From positions 189,071,140 to 189,135,139 of the forward strand of contig NC_089493.1 in NCBI RefSeq assembly GCF_036850765.1: DNA of 64,000 nucleotides, given 5' to 3'. The position numbers were made by a program, and so were the translations under genes. The notes under the pieces were generated by a model. The model was not told the DNA's origin. It did no database searches and saw only the letters and a list, made by a program, of their open reading frames with translations. Source of the stretch: Saccopteryx bilineata (Eukaryota; Chordata; Mammalia; Chiroptera; Emballonuridae). This document shows positions 1 through 11,339 of this stretch, piece by piece (position 1 is the stretch's first letter; every line of letters begins with the position of its first letter).

Positions 1-750
1 GCCCAGATGCGCCCTCTAGAGGAGAGGACGCTTCATTTCAGCTCAGGGATCCCATGATAGCATCTCTCCATGTCAAAAAAAACCTTGAGTCCCATATTTG
101 TCTGTCTACATATTCTTGACAAGGTAAGCAGAATCAGGTGCAGTTCTTGGCTCTTAGGCCCAGTAGCCAAACACAGGTGACAGGGTAGGTGCTCTCGTGT
201 GCATCTCCCGTTGGTGTCGCGGGGACCAGCTCCGATCCATCTGTCCGTGGGCACGTGCCAGGAAGCACGCAGGCGAGACAATAGGGTGTCCATTGATCGG
301 CCAAATGTTGTTTTTGCTCAACAGGCACATGCAGAGTAGGTGAGAACGTCCAACTGGTTGGGCTGACCTGTCAGCCAAGTTTCATCTCTCCTGGCAACAG
401 CGTGAAAATAGCAAAATATTTAGAGTTCACGACGTAGGTTAACACTTCTTTCAACCCAAGGTGACCAGAGCACAGATCCAGTGTTCATCAGAACCTAAAA
501 GGGACTGCACTGAACACATATGTCAGCACCATGGCACTGTTGCCCCGGGGCTGTCTGTCAATAGGAAGGTGGGGATCACCCGCCTTTGAGGCCGCTGGAG
601 AGCTTGAGGTCACATGTCCCGTCTGATGTCACCGGCGAGATGCGACAACCCAGGCTGTAACTGAGATCGGACTAGAAGTCTAACCCACACACTGGATTGT
701 AAATATATCTTTCTGCCATGTCTTTCTTTGAATAGAAAGAAATAAAATTT
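1..750. other. Unassigned intron
   Basis: No repeat or exon recognised. Confidence 0.5.
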
Positions 751-882
751 GGGTATCATTTCATACCCACCAGAATGGCTAAAATTAAGAAAACCGAGCC
801 GACATAGAGTATCCCGTATACAATGGGTGGAGAAGGCAGGGAGGTATGGAGGAGCACAGGCACTTTGGGAAACAGTTTGGCA
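751..882 (+). mobile_element. L1 LINE fragment, ORF2 end / 3' UTR (part 1, interrupted)
   Basis: Reads like the sense strand of an old mammalian L1 near the end of ORF2: TACCCACCAGAATGGCTAAA, then a degenerate 'tgg...gg...cactttgggaaacagtttggca' stretch. The L1 resumes at 1474 after a SINE insertion. It has no coding capacity. Confidence 0.75.
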
Positions 883-1034
883 TTTTTGTTGTTGCTGTTG
901 TTTAGGGTTTTCTTTTTATTCTATTTATTGGTTTTAGCGAGAGAGGGATGGAGAGAAAGAGAGAGATCTGTTTCTATATGCACCCTGACCAGAGATCGAA
1001 CTCATATCCTCTGTGCTTCAGGATGATGCTCTAC
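883..1034 (-). mobile_element. tRNA-derived SINE, 3' (tail) portion, interrupted by hAT elements
   Basis: Antisense SINE. The tail-derived T-rich start and GA-rich tract (944-966) lead to CCCTGACCAGAGATCGAACTC (B-box complement) and GATGCTCTAC. The head continues at 1443-1473 (TCTAACCAACGGAGCCCATC TGACCAGGGG). The insertion site in the L1 is duplicated: GTTTGGCATTTTT at 875-887 and GTTTGGCTTTTTT from 1474. Confidence 0.75.
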
Positions 1035-1224
1035 CAGGGGTCCCCAAACTTTTTACACCGGGGCCAGTTCACTGTCCTTCAGACCATTGAAGGGCTGCCA
1101 CATACAGTGCTCCTCTCACTGACCACCAATGAAAGAGGTGCCCCTTCTGAAAGTGTGGTGGGGGCCGGATAAATGGCCTCAGGGGGCCGCATGCAGCCCG
1201 CGGGCCGTAGTTTGGGGATGCCTG
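1035..1224 (+). mobile_element. Non-autonomous hAT-type MITE, family A copy 1
   Basis: 190 bp with terminal inverted repeats CAGGGGTCCCCAAACT and AGTTTGGGGATGCCTG. A second copy in inverse orientation lies at 60908-61099; by eye they are close to 90% identical. There is no transposase. It is inserted in a SINE next to a second hAT element, with only CACC (1225-1228) between the two. Confidence 0.8.
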
Positions 1225-1228
1225 CACC

Positions 1229-1442
1229 CAGTGGTCGGCAAATTCATGAGTCAACAGAGCCAAATATCAACGGTACAACGATGGAAGTTTCTTTTGAGAG
1301 CCAGATTTTTTTAAAACTGAAACTATATAGGTAGATACATTGTTATTAACTTAATTAGGGTACTCCTAAGCTGGCCAAGGAGCCGCACTCAAGGGGCCGA
1401 AGAGCCACATGTGGCTCACGAGCCGCGGTTTGCTGACCAGGG
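1229..1442 (+). mobile_element. Non-autonomous hAT-type MITE, family B
   Basis: About 214 bp running from CAGTGGTCGGCAAATTCATG to GCGGTTTGCTGACCAGGG, so the ends are imperfect inverted repeats. The internal 'gagccacatgtggctcacgagccg' type segment is palindromic. It sits with the preceding element inside one SINE. No coding capacity. Confidence 0.75.
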
Positions 1443-1473
1443 TCTAACCAACGGAGCCCATCTGACCAGGGGC
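1443..1473 (-). mobile_element. tRNA-derived SINE, 5' head portion (rejoins 883-1034)
   Basis: Head of the interrupted SINE (complement of the A-box region), ending in CTGACCAGGGG next to the second copy of the L1 target-site duplication. Confidence 0.7.
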
Positions 1474-2075
1474 GTTTGGCTTTTTTTTTTATACAGTTAA
1501 AATATACACCCAGACATCCCAATCCTAAATGTTTACCCAAAAGAAATAAAAATATACGTCCTCAGGTAGACCTGTGCATGCCTGTTAACAGCAGCTGTGG
1601 CTGCCAGTGATGATGAACTGGATACAGACCCGATGCCCACCCACAGGTGAGAGGACGGGCAGGCGCCCACGGCATCGTGCCACGGAGTCGTGCTCAGCGG
1701 TGCTGGGGACACACTTGGCACATGTGACCCTGAGACTCTCGGCAGCAGAGAGGGGTCTCAACACCATTCTGCAGAGTAAGCGAGCCAGAGGCGAAACAGG
1801 GCATCCTTATCACTCCCTTTGTGTAAATAAGTTCAAAACATGTAGGACTGAGCGGCGGTGATAGAAATCCTAAGGGTGACCGGAGGGGAGGGGTGGGGGG
1901 TGCCTGGGAAAGGGCTCGAGGGAGCTCTCTGGGGTGATGAAAATAGTTCCTATCTTGAGAGAGCTGAGAGGGACAGGGGTGTAGCCATTCATCAGACCTT
2001 TCAAATTGTTTGATGAAGGTTCATGTGCGTACAACTCACCTCAATTTTGAAAAAAAGAGGGTGAACGGAAGTAGG
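1474..2075 (+). mobile_element. L1 LINE 3' UTR fragment (part 2)
   Basis: Continues the L1 interrupted at 882. It contains the 'gtttacccaaaagaaataaaaatatacgtcc' segment, the 'ggggtgatgaaaatagttcctatcttgag' segment and an A-rich end (AATTTTGAAAAAAAG) at about 2041-2058. All are typical of old L1M 3' ends. Confidence 0.7.
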
Positions 2076-5000
2076 CGTGGCGGCTACAGAACATCAATAG
2101 GAAAGGTCCTCTTGGCGATGAAAATGTCCTGTCTTGACCATGTCCATGTCTGTCCACCTCTTACCTGGGATGCTGTGCTGCTGTGTGCAAGACGCTGGCT
2201 GCCACTGGGGGTGGGGCCTGGATAAGGGACACCTGGCCTCGCTCTGCATTAGTCTCACAACTCCACGCGAATCCACAACTTTCAGTGATCGCAAACCTGA
2301 AAGTTTTGATTAAAAGCAAGCAGCAAACGTTTGGTAGCGATAGCTTGGGTTTTGAATTTTGTCTTCTTTAACCCATTACGTCTATGTAGATAGGTACGTA
2401 TGCACGTTTTATGGGAAAGAGAGAGAAAAAGGGAGGGGGTGGTAGAGCGTTTTAAAAATTATTTTTTTTTTACTTCTCCGTTATCGTTCTGATTTTTGTT
2501 TTGTACTCTCGCGATTAAACATCCACCTCTTCAGCAGGGCTTGACTTCTTCGGTCGAAAGCCAACCACCCCTCTCTCACTCCCTACCTCTTCCTAGCGGC
2601 TTATAATTCCACAGTTGCCAGACAGTGCAAGGGGCCCCTTTCTTGAACGTTCCATCATCCCACTGACGTTGCGGAAGAAATAGGGCCGGTGAGACATCTC
2701 TGCTGCTGAGCGTGGGAGATGCCAGCCATGCGTGAGGTTTGCACATCTCCCGGGCCAGGCCGTAGTGCTGACAGAGTCTCCCGGATGCAGGGACACCATC
2801 TGGGTTTATGTCAGTCCCTTGGGGGGCCTAGAGTGCATACATCAGTTCTTTTTTTTTTCTTTCTTTCTTTTCCCCAGTCCATACAGAGGGCTCCTTCCTC
2901 ACATGTGCTTAGCACAGAGGAGGGCAGGATGCCCCCTTAAACAAATAGTTTGCGTTTGAGAAAAGTGAGTGATGCATGCAGTTTCAGAAACGAGTTTCGG
3001 GAGTTTATTTCTTTATTTAAATCCCCTGGGAAGGCTACTGTGGCTCGGAAAGAACTGAGAGCGCGGAGGTTTGCCCGCTGGGGTGAAGTTGCTGCTGCCA
3101 GCAGCCCTGGCTGGCCCGGGGGGGGGGGGCAGGACGCCTCCCACGTGTCTCCGTGGCGGGCCCGTCTCCTGGCACCGGCCCACGTCATTCTGAAATCACG
3201 TCGCCTCGTGGATTCTGCCTTAGCTGACCCGCCACGACAGTAAAGCTGATGCTGTCGAGGGCAAAGGCCAGTGGTTAGCAAGGTGTTTTTGAGGAAGGCC
3301 ACCTGCTGCTTTTTGTAGGGAGGTCAGCGACATGACCCCAGCATGCCCAGCGACGTCCGGGAGGTGGGTTGACACGGCTCATTCCATTTGGAAGAAAAGA
3401 AAGTTGAATAACGACAGCTAAACAACCTTCTCCTCCTCCCCTCCTCTCTCTTCTTTCTTCTTCCTCTTTTTCTTCTCTCTCGCCTCCACACCTTCCCCTT
3501 CCAACCCCCTGGAAGGGGCATACTAAGAACCGCAGACAAGTGTGGAAAATTCTCTTTGTCTTTTCTCGTTTGTTCTATTAGCATTTCCTTACCTGCTCTA
3601 CGAATCCCCCCCCCCCCAGAAATGCCTGTGGTCTCCATCTCATTCTCCCTCCATCATCAGAGTTCTCTTTCTCAGGCCCTCGGGACCCTGAGCCTCAAGA
3701 GGACGCTGCGTGGCTCTTAGATGAACCGGGTAACACGAAGCTTTAGCCTGTTAGGAAGGCTTCTGTTTCCTCTAGGTCCGTGCAGGAAATCCCTCCTGCA
3801 ATCCCAGGCGTGGTGGGAGAGAGGTTTTTGGAAGGATAGCTAAAGCTTTGTGAGATTTGATAACGGGAAGAGCAGCACATGTAGTTATTCGATGGTCACA
3901 GACGGTGGGGTGACGTGCCTCCGTCTTCCTGGGCCACCTGAGACTGTGTGAAGAAGGGCAGGGTAATTCCTTGACTTTCCAAAGAGCATTTGAGAAACGC
4001 CACCACGAGAGTGTGCTTGCCTGCCTGGGCTGACTGTGAAGTTCTCCGCTCTGGAAAATTCTGAGTCCGTGCAGAAGCGTGTGTGTTCTTACCATGCAGT
4101 CACCGGAAGACGTTTACAGAGCAGCCCGCACCTTCTTTCCCCTTTCCCCCACTTCTCACGTCCTCTTAAAGTTGTCCGTCCCACCGACTGGGCTACAGGC
4201 TCCTCAGGACCGGGGACTGACTCTGAGACGTCACTCCCTTCTTAGTGTCACACTGAGGCCCGCGCACAAGCACAGGCTCCGTAAGTGTCTGTGGAACGTT
4301 TTCAGCCTGATTTCTGGTCCACTGTGGGAAAGATTGCCCGTAAGATGGGCTGTCAAAGAAGTTGGGGGTCTAGACCTGAAGGTGTCTGAGAGATGTTCTT
4401 CTGTGGTCTTATTTCAGATCTTTGTAATCTTTCCACGGGAGCGTGGATGCCAGTCAAGGCCGTCCACGGGCCACACGCCACCGTGGAGGCTGACTGAACC
4501 GGGGTGGGGTGGCGGGGGAAGGGTTATGAAACTGTCCCTTGCGGCTCAGGGCTCTGTTTTCCTGCCCCTTCGACGGGAGCCCCCGTGAGCAGTGCGGCTC
4601 TGCCTCTCTGCCTTCTGTCGTCTTCATGCACCAGTTCTCCGGACAACACTGTTATCGTGTCAGAAAATACAGCCCAGAGCATTACAGATGTCGGGCGCAC
4701 GCGGAGCCCATATTAACGGCTACTGCTCAAAGAAGAGGCATGCTCAGATCTCTTGGTGGGGCGCTGGGGAAATCCCGACTTTTTACTTTCTTCTAGAGAA
4801 AACCAGAGTGCTAGGAAGACCAGCTGGGTTTGGCCTATCTCAGCTAGAGGGGGCTAGGTCGGAGCTAACTTAAATGACAGGTTTGACATGACCTGAAAGC
4901 CAGCCCCACAAAGACAGGCTTCTTTACAATTAATTTTTATCAGGGTGTTGACAAGAGGTTTAGACGCCCAGTTGTCAATTTGTTGAAGGGGCCAATACGT

Positions 5001-7035
5001 TAGTGGCACTTATATGAAGAATTAACGAAAATGGGTTCGTTTGGTGGTTTTGTTTTGTTTTGTTTTAGGTTTTTTTTGGCATGGACTCCAGGCTTGCTCT
5101 AAAAATCCTAATTTTTGATGTTTGTTGACAATTGACTAACATTTGAATTTGAATTACTTTAGCTCTTTTGGGTGTTTTTTAAAAGATGCTTTGTTGTGGA
5201 TGGTGAGTATAGGTCATTCCTAGAGTACAAACTCTTTTTTTTTTTTTTTTTGAAAGAGCATGATTTCTTTCTAAGGTGCCATTGATTGATCCAAACTGGA
5301 AATTCATTAAATAACATTTAGAATGGGCAGAAAACATTGTTGCTTTTTTGCTTTAGAAGGAAACAGTCCCATCAAACCGCAGACTGAGCGATGAGAGCCA
5401 TGTCTTATCTCTCTGTAACACTTCCCACTTAGCCAGTGCCCGCCTCAGCCGGGAGGCCTCACAGCCCTTTGCTTTCCTGCCAAATAAAAAGCAAAAGATC
5501 CCAAAGTAATACCCCACCATGCTGACCCGTGCCTCGCTTTGCCCCTGGACGAACATCGCCACTTTTAATCAGCACAGGGCTCCCGTTAGCCAGTCTGTCG
5601 CTGCCCGAGAGAAACTTCTAAACCTGCTCGCCTTCGATGAAAATGAAGACGCCAGCCAGGAAACATCTCTGAGAAAAATAAAAGTCAGGCCTGATTTCCT
5701 GCTATGGAAGCAGAGACGTCCAGTCTCTCCCTGGATCAGCTTTTTCTTATCCGAAATAGAGCTCCCGTCGCTTATGATGAGGTCAGCCACTGGACGTGGG
5801 CGAGGACGCCCTTCCGGTCATGAAGATCCTATCAGGTGTAGCACGCTCGATTCCTACCAGGAGGGGGACGTTTCCTGATGGCGTCGACACCGAGTGCTTG
5901 TGGATTGGGCCCCACGACGGTCCCAGGAATGCCGGGATGCGTTCGGAATGACTCTTCTGCAGAAATGCGCCCATGGTGCCAGAAGGGAGAGCACCCCGAT
6001 CCCATAAAAGATCCCACCAAAAAGAGAACAAAACACGAAGCAGCTCTCGAAACGGGCAGGTGGCGGCTCATATGTTCCTGGGGTGGGGAAATGAGCTTCG
6101 TGCTTTTAAAAAAGTAATTGATTTTTTTACAGCGAAACGTGTCAAGAGCCCCGGTTTTCAAAAGGACTCTGTTCGCGAGTGTTGGGAAATAATACCTACT
6201 GCTAATTGCTTCAGAGAGAGCTGGATTATTGAACTTTCGTTTCGACCGTGGTTGGAGGGAAGATCTCTGGCCTTTCCGCCTTTTCCCCAGCCCGGATTAA
6301 GAGCTGTTTTGTTGAGACGGCGTCTCTCCTTCGGCTGCTCCGGAGATGAAACCTGCATCTCCTCACGTTCTGTCTCGGGCGGCCGCTGCCGTGGTTTTTG
6401 GTTGGAACTCTCTGAGTGCTCTCGAACCAGCAGTGTGGCATTTCTGTCTCAACGAAGCCCAGCTCTTAGGTGAGATAGAAAACACTAGAGAAGCAAAAGG
6501 TTTGCGGATTTGACCGTCATCCGTGCTGGGCTGCCTCGGTCGACCATTCCACGTAGGGAGGCTGGGTGCAGGTGGGGAGGAGAGAGTGGTAACTTCCGGG
6601 AGGTGTAATTCCTTGCATGGTGAGCAGCTTGTCCCTTGCTCTAATCCCGTGTTTGAATGCCGTGATCATGTACAGACTGATTGGATGTCATGTGGAACCT
6701 GAGAAAGGAAATTTGATTGTTTCTTTGCTCTATGTTTTATTTATTTTTTTGCCCAGTTGATTCTCCAAGGCACTAATATGACTGTGTCTCATTTAGAGTC
6801 TGTGTTTGCTTGAGGGATCAGCCCAGTGGAATAAGCCAGAACCTTGGTCTGTGATCAAGACTAATTGAACCTACCAATTATGCCAGTGCGTTTCATCATT
6901 CACACATGCAAACAGATATCATATGCATGCCATAAACAAGTACACCCATGTGTGTTAGATGGAAGTAGACCCTAATGGATTTAAAATGAGACCAGCTCAT
7001 GTACCTCTTCCTCCAGGAAGTCTCCCTCACTCATC
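2076..7035. other. Unassigned intron with a polypyrimidine tract and T runs
   Basis: Mostly unique sequence. It holds a near-pure pyrimidine tract at 3426-3482, a C run at 3607-3617, a TTTTG repeat at 5052-5072 and a T run at 5234-5251. The part near 4150-4300 resembles the 3' end of an L2 but is too diverged for a firm call. Open frames here show no family resemblance. Confidence 0.5.
3426..3482 (+). repeat. Polypyrimidine tract
   Basis: About 57 bases of almost only C and T on the + strand, with purines on the other. Low complexity and able in principle to form triplex DNA. Confidence 0.8.
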
Positions 7036-7043
7036 CTCTAGGC

Positions 7044-7338
7044 CAGTGGTCCCCAATCCCCGGGCCACGGACCTGTACCAGTCGTGGGCCATTTGGTACC
7101 GGTCCGCAGAGAAAGAATAAATAACTTAGATTATTTCATTTTTATTTAAATTTAAATCTGAACGATGTTTTATTTTTAAAAAATGACCAGATTCCCTCTG
7201 TTACATCCGTCTAAGACTCACTCTTAATGCTTGTCTCATTCACGTGATACATTTATCCGTCCCACCCTAAAGGCCAGTCCGTGAAATAATTTTTGACATT
7301 AAACCAGTCTGTGGCACAAAAAAGGTTGGGGGCCACTG
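7044..7338 (+). mobile_element. Non-autonomous hAT-type element, family C copy 1, with 8-bp target-site duplication
   Basis: 295 bp between exact 8-bp duplications CTCTAGGC (7036-7043 and 7339-7346). Terminal inverted repeats are CAGTGGTCCCCAATCC and GGTTGGGGGCCACTG. The 8-bp duplication and CAGTG ends are diagnostic of the hAT superfamily. A second copy lies at 18294-18570 in the same orientation. No transposase frame. Confidence 0.9.
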
Positions 7339-7346
7339 CTCTAGGC

Positions 7347-7550
7347 CAGAGCTTGGCAAATTTTCTTCTGTAAAGGTCCAGATAGTAAATATCTGAGAGC
7401 CACACATATGTGATATGGGCTCTATCACAGAGGGGTTTTTTGTTGTTGTTGTTGTTGTTGGGTTTTTTGATTTTGCGACCCTTCAGCAATGTCCAAAACG
7501 GTCTTAGCCCAGGGCCTGAGTATGGTTGTGGGCCACAGTTTGCCAGCCTC
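7347..7550 (+). mobile_element. Old hAT-type (MER-like) element, family D copy 1, disrupted by a TTG repeat
   Basis: Begins CAGAGCTTGGCAAATTTTCT TCTGTAAAGGTCCAGATAGTAAATAT and ends near GGGCCACAGTTTGCCAGCCT. This is a common pan-mammalian element related to the copy at 61809-62147. A (TTG)n stretch at about 7439-7460 interrupts it. Confidence 0.65.
7439..7460 (+). repeat. (TTG)n microsatellite
   Basis: Seven uninterrupted TTG-type units between short T runs. Confidence 0.9.
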
Positions 7551-8439
7551 AGGGCCAAGGCACAGGGCCCTTGTTCCCTCACCCGCAGCGGCCTCCACAT
7601 CGTGTTGCAAGAGCGAAACTCTGAATTCTCGGAGCAGAGGCTCTCGCCTTTGCAGACCTGGCCTAAGCACTGGCAAGTGTCCATTTTCCGAACACACAGT
7701 GGTCTCCACCCTCCACCCTCCATTTTTGTTCTCCAGCTGGGAAAACAAGATCCTGAACGAAAACCAGTTAAGTAGCAGTTCGGAGCCCAGGGTGCGTGTT
7801 CCTGACAGGCCGCTGGCAAGGCCGGCTTCCTGGAACATAACCCCGAGTTGCAAAACCAGCGCTTCCAATGCCTTGTTTGGTCCTCCCACTCGCTCGAAGA
7901 AAGGCCTTGCTCTCTAGTTCATTAGCCCTTTATTGTCTGGGGTCTCGTTTCTTCTTCCTTTACATGCCATTTTTAATACATAGGACAACTTCTTGAAAAT
8001 TCACACGTAAGAGACGGGCAGCCACAAAGAAGGGGTGTGTGTGGTGGTCTGGAACAGAGCCCAGGGTTGACCCCCGGCCACCTGGCCTCGGGGAAGGGGA
8101 CGGACGGGGTGAACAGAAGGGAGACACTGAGCTCGAAGGCTGCGGAGTACAATCCTGTTTGCTCTTAACAGGTTTTCAGTCATCAATTCAGTGTCCAAGT
8201 GTGCTCATTGGGCTCTCTTTAAAAGTGCAGCCAAACTTAGCTTCCAATCTCAAATTATTAGCTCCGCACAACATGGTTAACATGAACATCTCCGAGCACT
8301 TGCAGATGGGAAGTGTTGGTTGTCTGGAAAGCTCCCTCCGCCGGGCCTCGGGGTGTGTGAGGAATGGGGGAGGGAAGGCGCCTGCCTGCAGGGCCCACCT
8401 CACAGGAAAGCAAGGGCTGTAGCCTCAGACGGCCTGGGC
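7551..8439. other. Unassigned intron
   Basis: Unique, moderately GC-rich. The overlapping open frames on both strands do not resemble any family I know. Confidence 0.5.
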
Positions 8440-8715
8440 TGCTTTCCCCTTCCAGGTATGTGAGCCAAGGCAGTTACTTAACCTCTCTACAGCCTCGGTC
8501 TCCTGATCTGTATAATGGGCACCTCTCTCAGGGTCCTTGGGAGGGCTACGTAAGATGTATCTTACCTTGATAGCCGTACTAGTCTGTGTTCAGTAAGTAA
8601 ATTTCTTACTATTACACGTTCTTCCGGATTAAGGACGTAAATTTCTTAACACAGAACACGGCACAAAAGGAGTATTCAGAGAAGCTAACTGCCGCTATTA
8701 TAATTCTTATCAGTA
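8440..8715 (+). mobile_element. MIR SINE fragment
   Basis: Sense MIR core 'ggcagttacttaacctctctacagcctcggtctcctgatctgtataatggg', followed by a degenerate 'aacacggcacaaaaggagtattcag...attattataattcttat' 3' part. Confidence 0.75.
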
Positions 8716-11339
8716 TTGTTTATGATTAGGTATGAAAATGAATTCTGCACCGACAGAGCACTAGTGGAGATGACATCAAGTATAAATACGGTGAATACAT
8801 CTGAGACCGCACCATGCGGGAGGTGCCACTTGACCTGGTTCTAGAAACCAGGCTCATTCCCCTGGAACGTAGATTAACCCTGGACTACGTGCTTTGGTTT
8901 GGTTAGGAAAAGCTGTTTTCTAGTAAAATAAATAAATCAATAAACCTGCCCATGTAATATTGCAGTAGTTTGCACTGTAAACTCCCAAGTGTTTTGAGTT
9001 GCCAAGGCCCCATCCCATTGTTTCATTCTTAAGCCGTGGCAGGAAGGGAGCGTGGGGGTGGAGGGCAACGATCAGGTTTTACTAAACTCAGAGATCCAGA
9101 CCCGCTCCTCAAGAAGGAGGAAAGATTCGAATTTCCCCTCCTGAAATGTCCCTCCATACCGTTCGGCTTCGAACGCCACTCCATTTTATTGCCGAAAGGT
9201 AACCCAGGGAGGGTGCCGACGTGCCCCCTTGCGGTGACCTTTCAAAAGGCAAGCACCTGCTTCCTTGTGGAAAAGAAGTGTAGCCTCTGAGGTAACGCAG
9301 AGAAAGGACGGCTTCAGGGGGAGACACCGGGACCGGGGAGTTTGGCTGGAGCCCTGAGAAACGCCGAGAGCCCTTGGGGGTTCCGCAGAGGCAGAGCGCT
9401 CCCGGCTCCCGGGAGGAAGGAGAAGGCAGAGCTGCCCGTGGTTCTGACTCGGGGCTTGTCCACATCACCGCCCCTTCCTGCCCTCCCACAAGGTTGTACT
9501 CAGTCGGGACACGGTCCCCACAACCGCTGACCCTGGAGCCTCAGCGCACAGGCGCATTCAGCCAGACGTCTGTGCCGGTGGCACGGCCCTGGATCCATCC
9601 AGGTAGACAGAACGACAGGTTTTGTTAACCTTCCCTGAGACCTGAAGCAAAGCGAAGGGCTGGGAAATGGAGAAACAGTAGATGGCGCTTCAGCTGTGTC
9701 CACACGAGTGACGGTGGGAAAGGTCTGGACGTCTAAGGGACAAGGACAGAGCCAGGGAAAGAGTGTGCCCAGAAAGGGGAGGAGAAACGAGACTTGGACT
9801 GCTTGGCGCCCTGAGAGGGAAGCGGGGGAGCCAGGAGGAGCAGCGGGTGCGATGGGGCATCCTGGGTTATCCGTCAGCGCCTGCGGTTCTCACACTCTGT
9901 CCTCAGCCCTTCCTGGGATCAGCCCTTATAGCCACAACCTCTGTTGCGAGCCCGGATAGTGTCCTAGTCTATACTCCCCTCCCCCTCCCTCCCCTCCCCC
10001 CCTTCCACTTTCTCCCTGTCCCCCTCCCCCCCCCAGCACCCAGCCCCATCAGTTAGGAACCTCCTGGGCTCTGAAGGACAGGACGGTGGGATCGGGGATC
10101 ACAGGTGCCGAAGCTGCACAGACAGCTATGCTAATTACACCACACCTGTTCCCCCAGCTTAAGCCGCTGCTATTGGAAATCTCGATATCCCTTTTCATTC
10201 TCCATTGGCCAACAAGCGGTTATTTCTGCTTCCCCCACCACCACCCTTTCATGTAACAGACCCTGGACCTGGGGCTCAGTCCCTCATGCACGGGGACAGG
10301 GACGGGAAAGTAGCATCTGTATGGGGTTCCTGGAGATCGTACAAGAGAGAAGAGTCAGGGCCACCTGCAGGGGAGGAGACGGTCAGGCAGGTGTTCCAGG
10401 AGGATGCCAGGTGGCCAAGATGAAAAGGCTTTTGCTGGCAGCTGGCATTCAGAGCCGAGGCACCCAGGACGGCCACAACAGTGGCCAGGCCTGTGTTCCA
10501 CGCTGCTGGTATTCCCTACGTTCCTTAAAGCGCTTTTCCAGTAAACCCGGCACGGCACAGAGCTGTGCCGTCAGGTTGAACAAAGCAGGAAGGTTTCCTT
10601 CATCTCTCCAGCTCCTGCCCTCTAGGCTCCCTGACATGCTGAACTGTGAGTGCCCTTCCCCATTCTTTCCAAACACTTTTTGAAACTTTGTTTCTCCTTG
10701 TATCAGAATGCACTTTTTTTTTCCCTCCCAGATGCAGAACCCCTTCCGCTGTTGGAAATCGCACAAGGCAAACAGAAGTTTCTCTTCCTGGGTAGCAATT
10801 TCCATTCATGAAAAATTGCCTCGTGTGCAGTCAGGAAGCAGAGCAGGTTGCGAAGCTCTCTAATTTGTTTCCCATCAACTAATAATCTTATTGTGATGAA
10901 TAATGTAGCGCGGTTAATGCTTCTGTGAGGTTATGGATTGTCAGGAGAGAAGCCGACAGCATCGCGTGGCAAAGCCATCTTTCTCCTTTCCACACCGTAG
11001 AGTTTCTTAAGCATCTTGCAACAAGCAGATCCGTGAGCTTTTAGCAAACAGGATGCAAATGACGCAAAATACAAAAAGTGACCAGCCATGTGCTGGTAGG
11101 AATTTTACACAGATGTTGGTTCCCTTTTTGTTTTTTCCCAGTGTGCTTTCTTATTTATTTAATTTTTTTAAGGCCATGATATATCTGTTGGAAACAGAGT
11201 ATTCAAGGTGGGAGGGTGGTTGGTTTGCTCCTTGTTTTTTGAGAGAATTGCCTCATTTCTCTCTGTGAAATGGTTCCTGCTCTTTCCCTATCAACACCAA
11301 TTAATTCGGCCCTATTCTTCGCATTTCTCGAGGTGTGTA
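8716..11339. other. Unassigned intron, partly candidate conserved noncoding DNA
   Basis: No clear repeat except the C-rich block at 9975-10034. The last 500 bp (about 10850-11000) is AT-rich with intact-looking homeodomain-type motifs and no repeat similarity. Confidence 0.45.
9975..10034 (+). repeat. C-rich low-complexity tract (G-quadruplex potential on the - strand)
   Basis: Repeated C5-C9 runs separated by T or short pyrimidine spacers over 60 bases. Confidence 0.85.

Noticed and set aside
4079..4588. 169-codon + frame
   Set aside because: Composition is unbiased, no domain, and the region overlaps an L2-like stretch.
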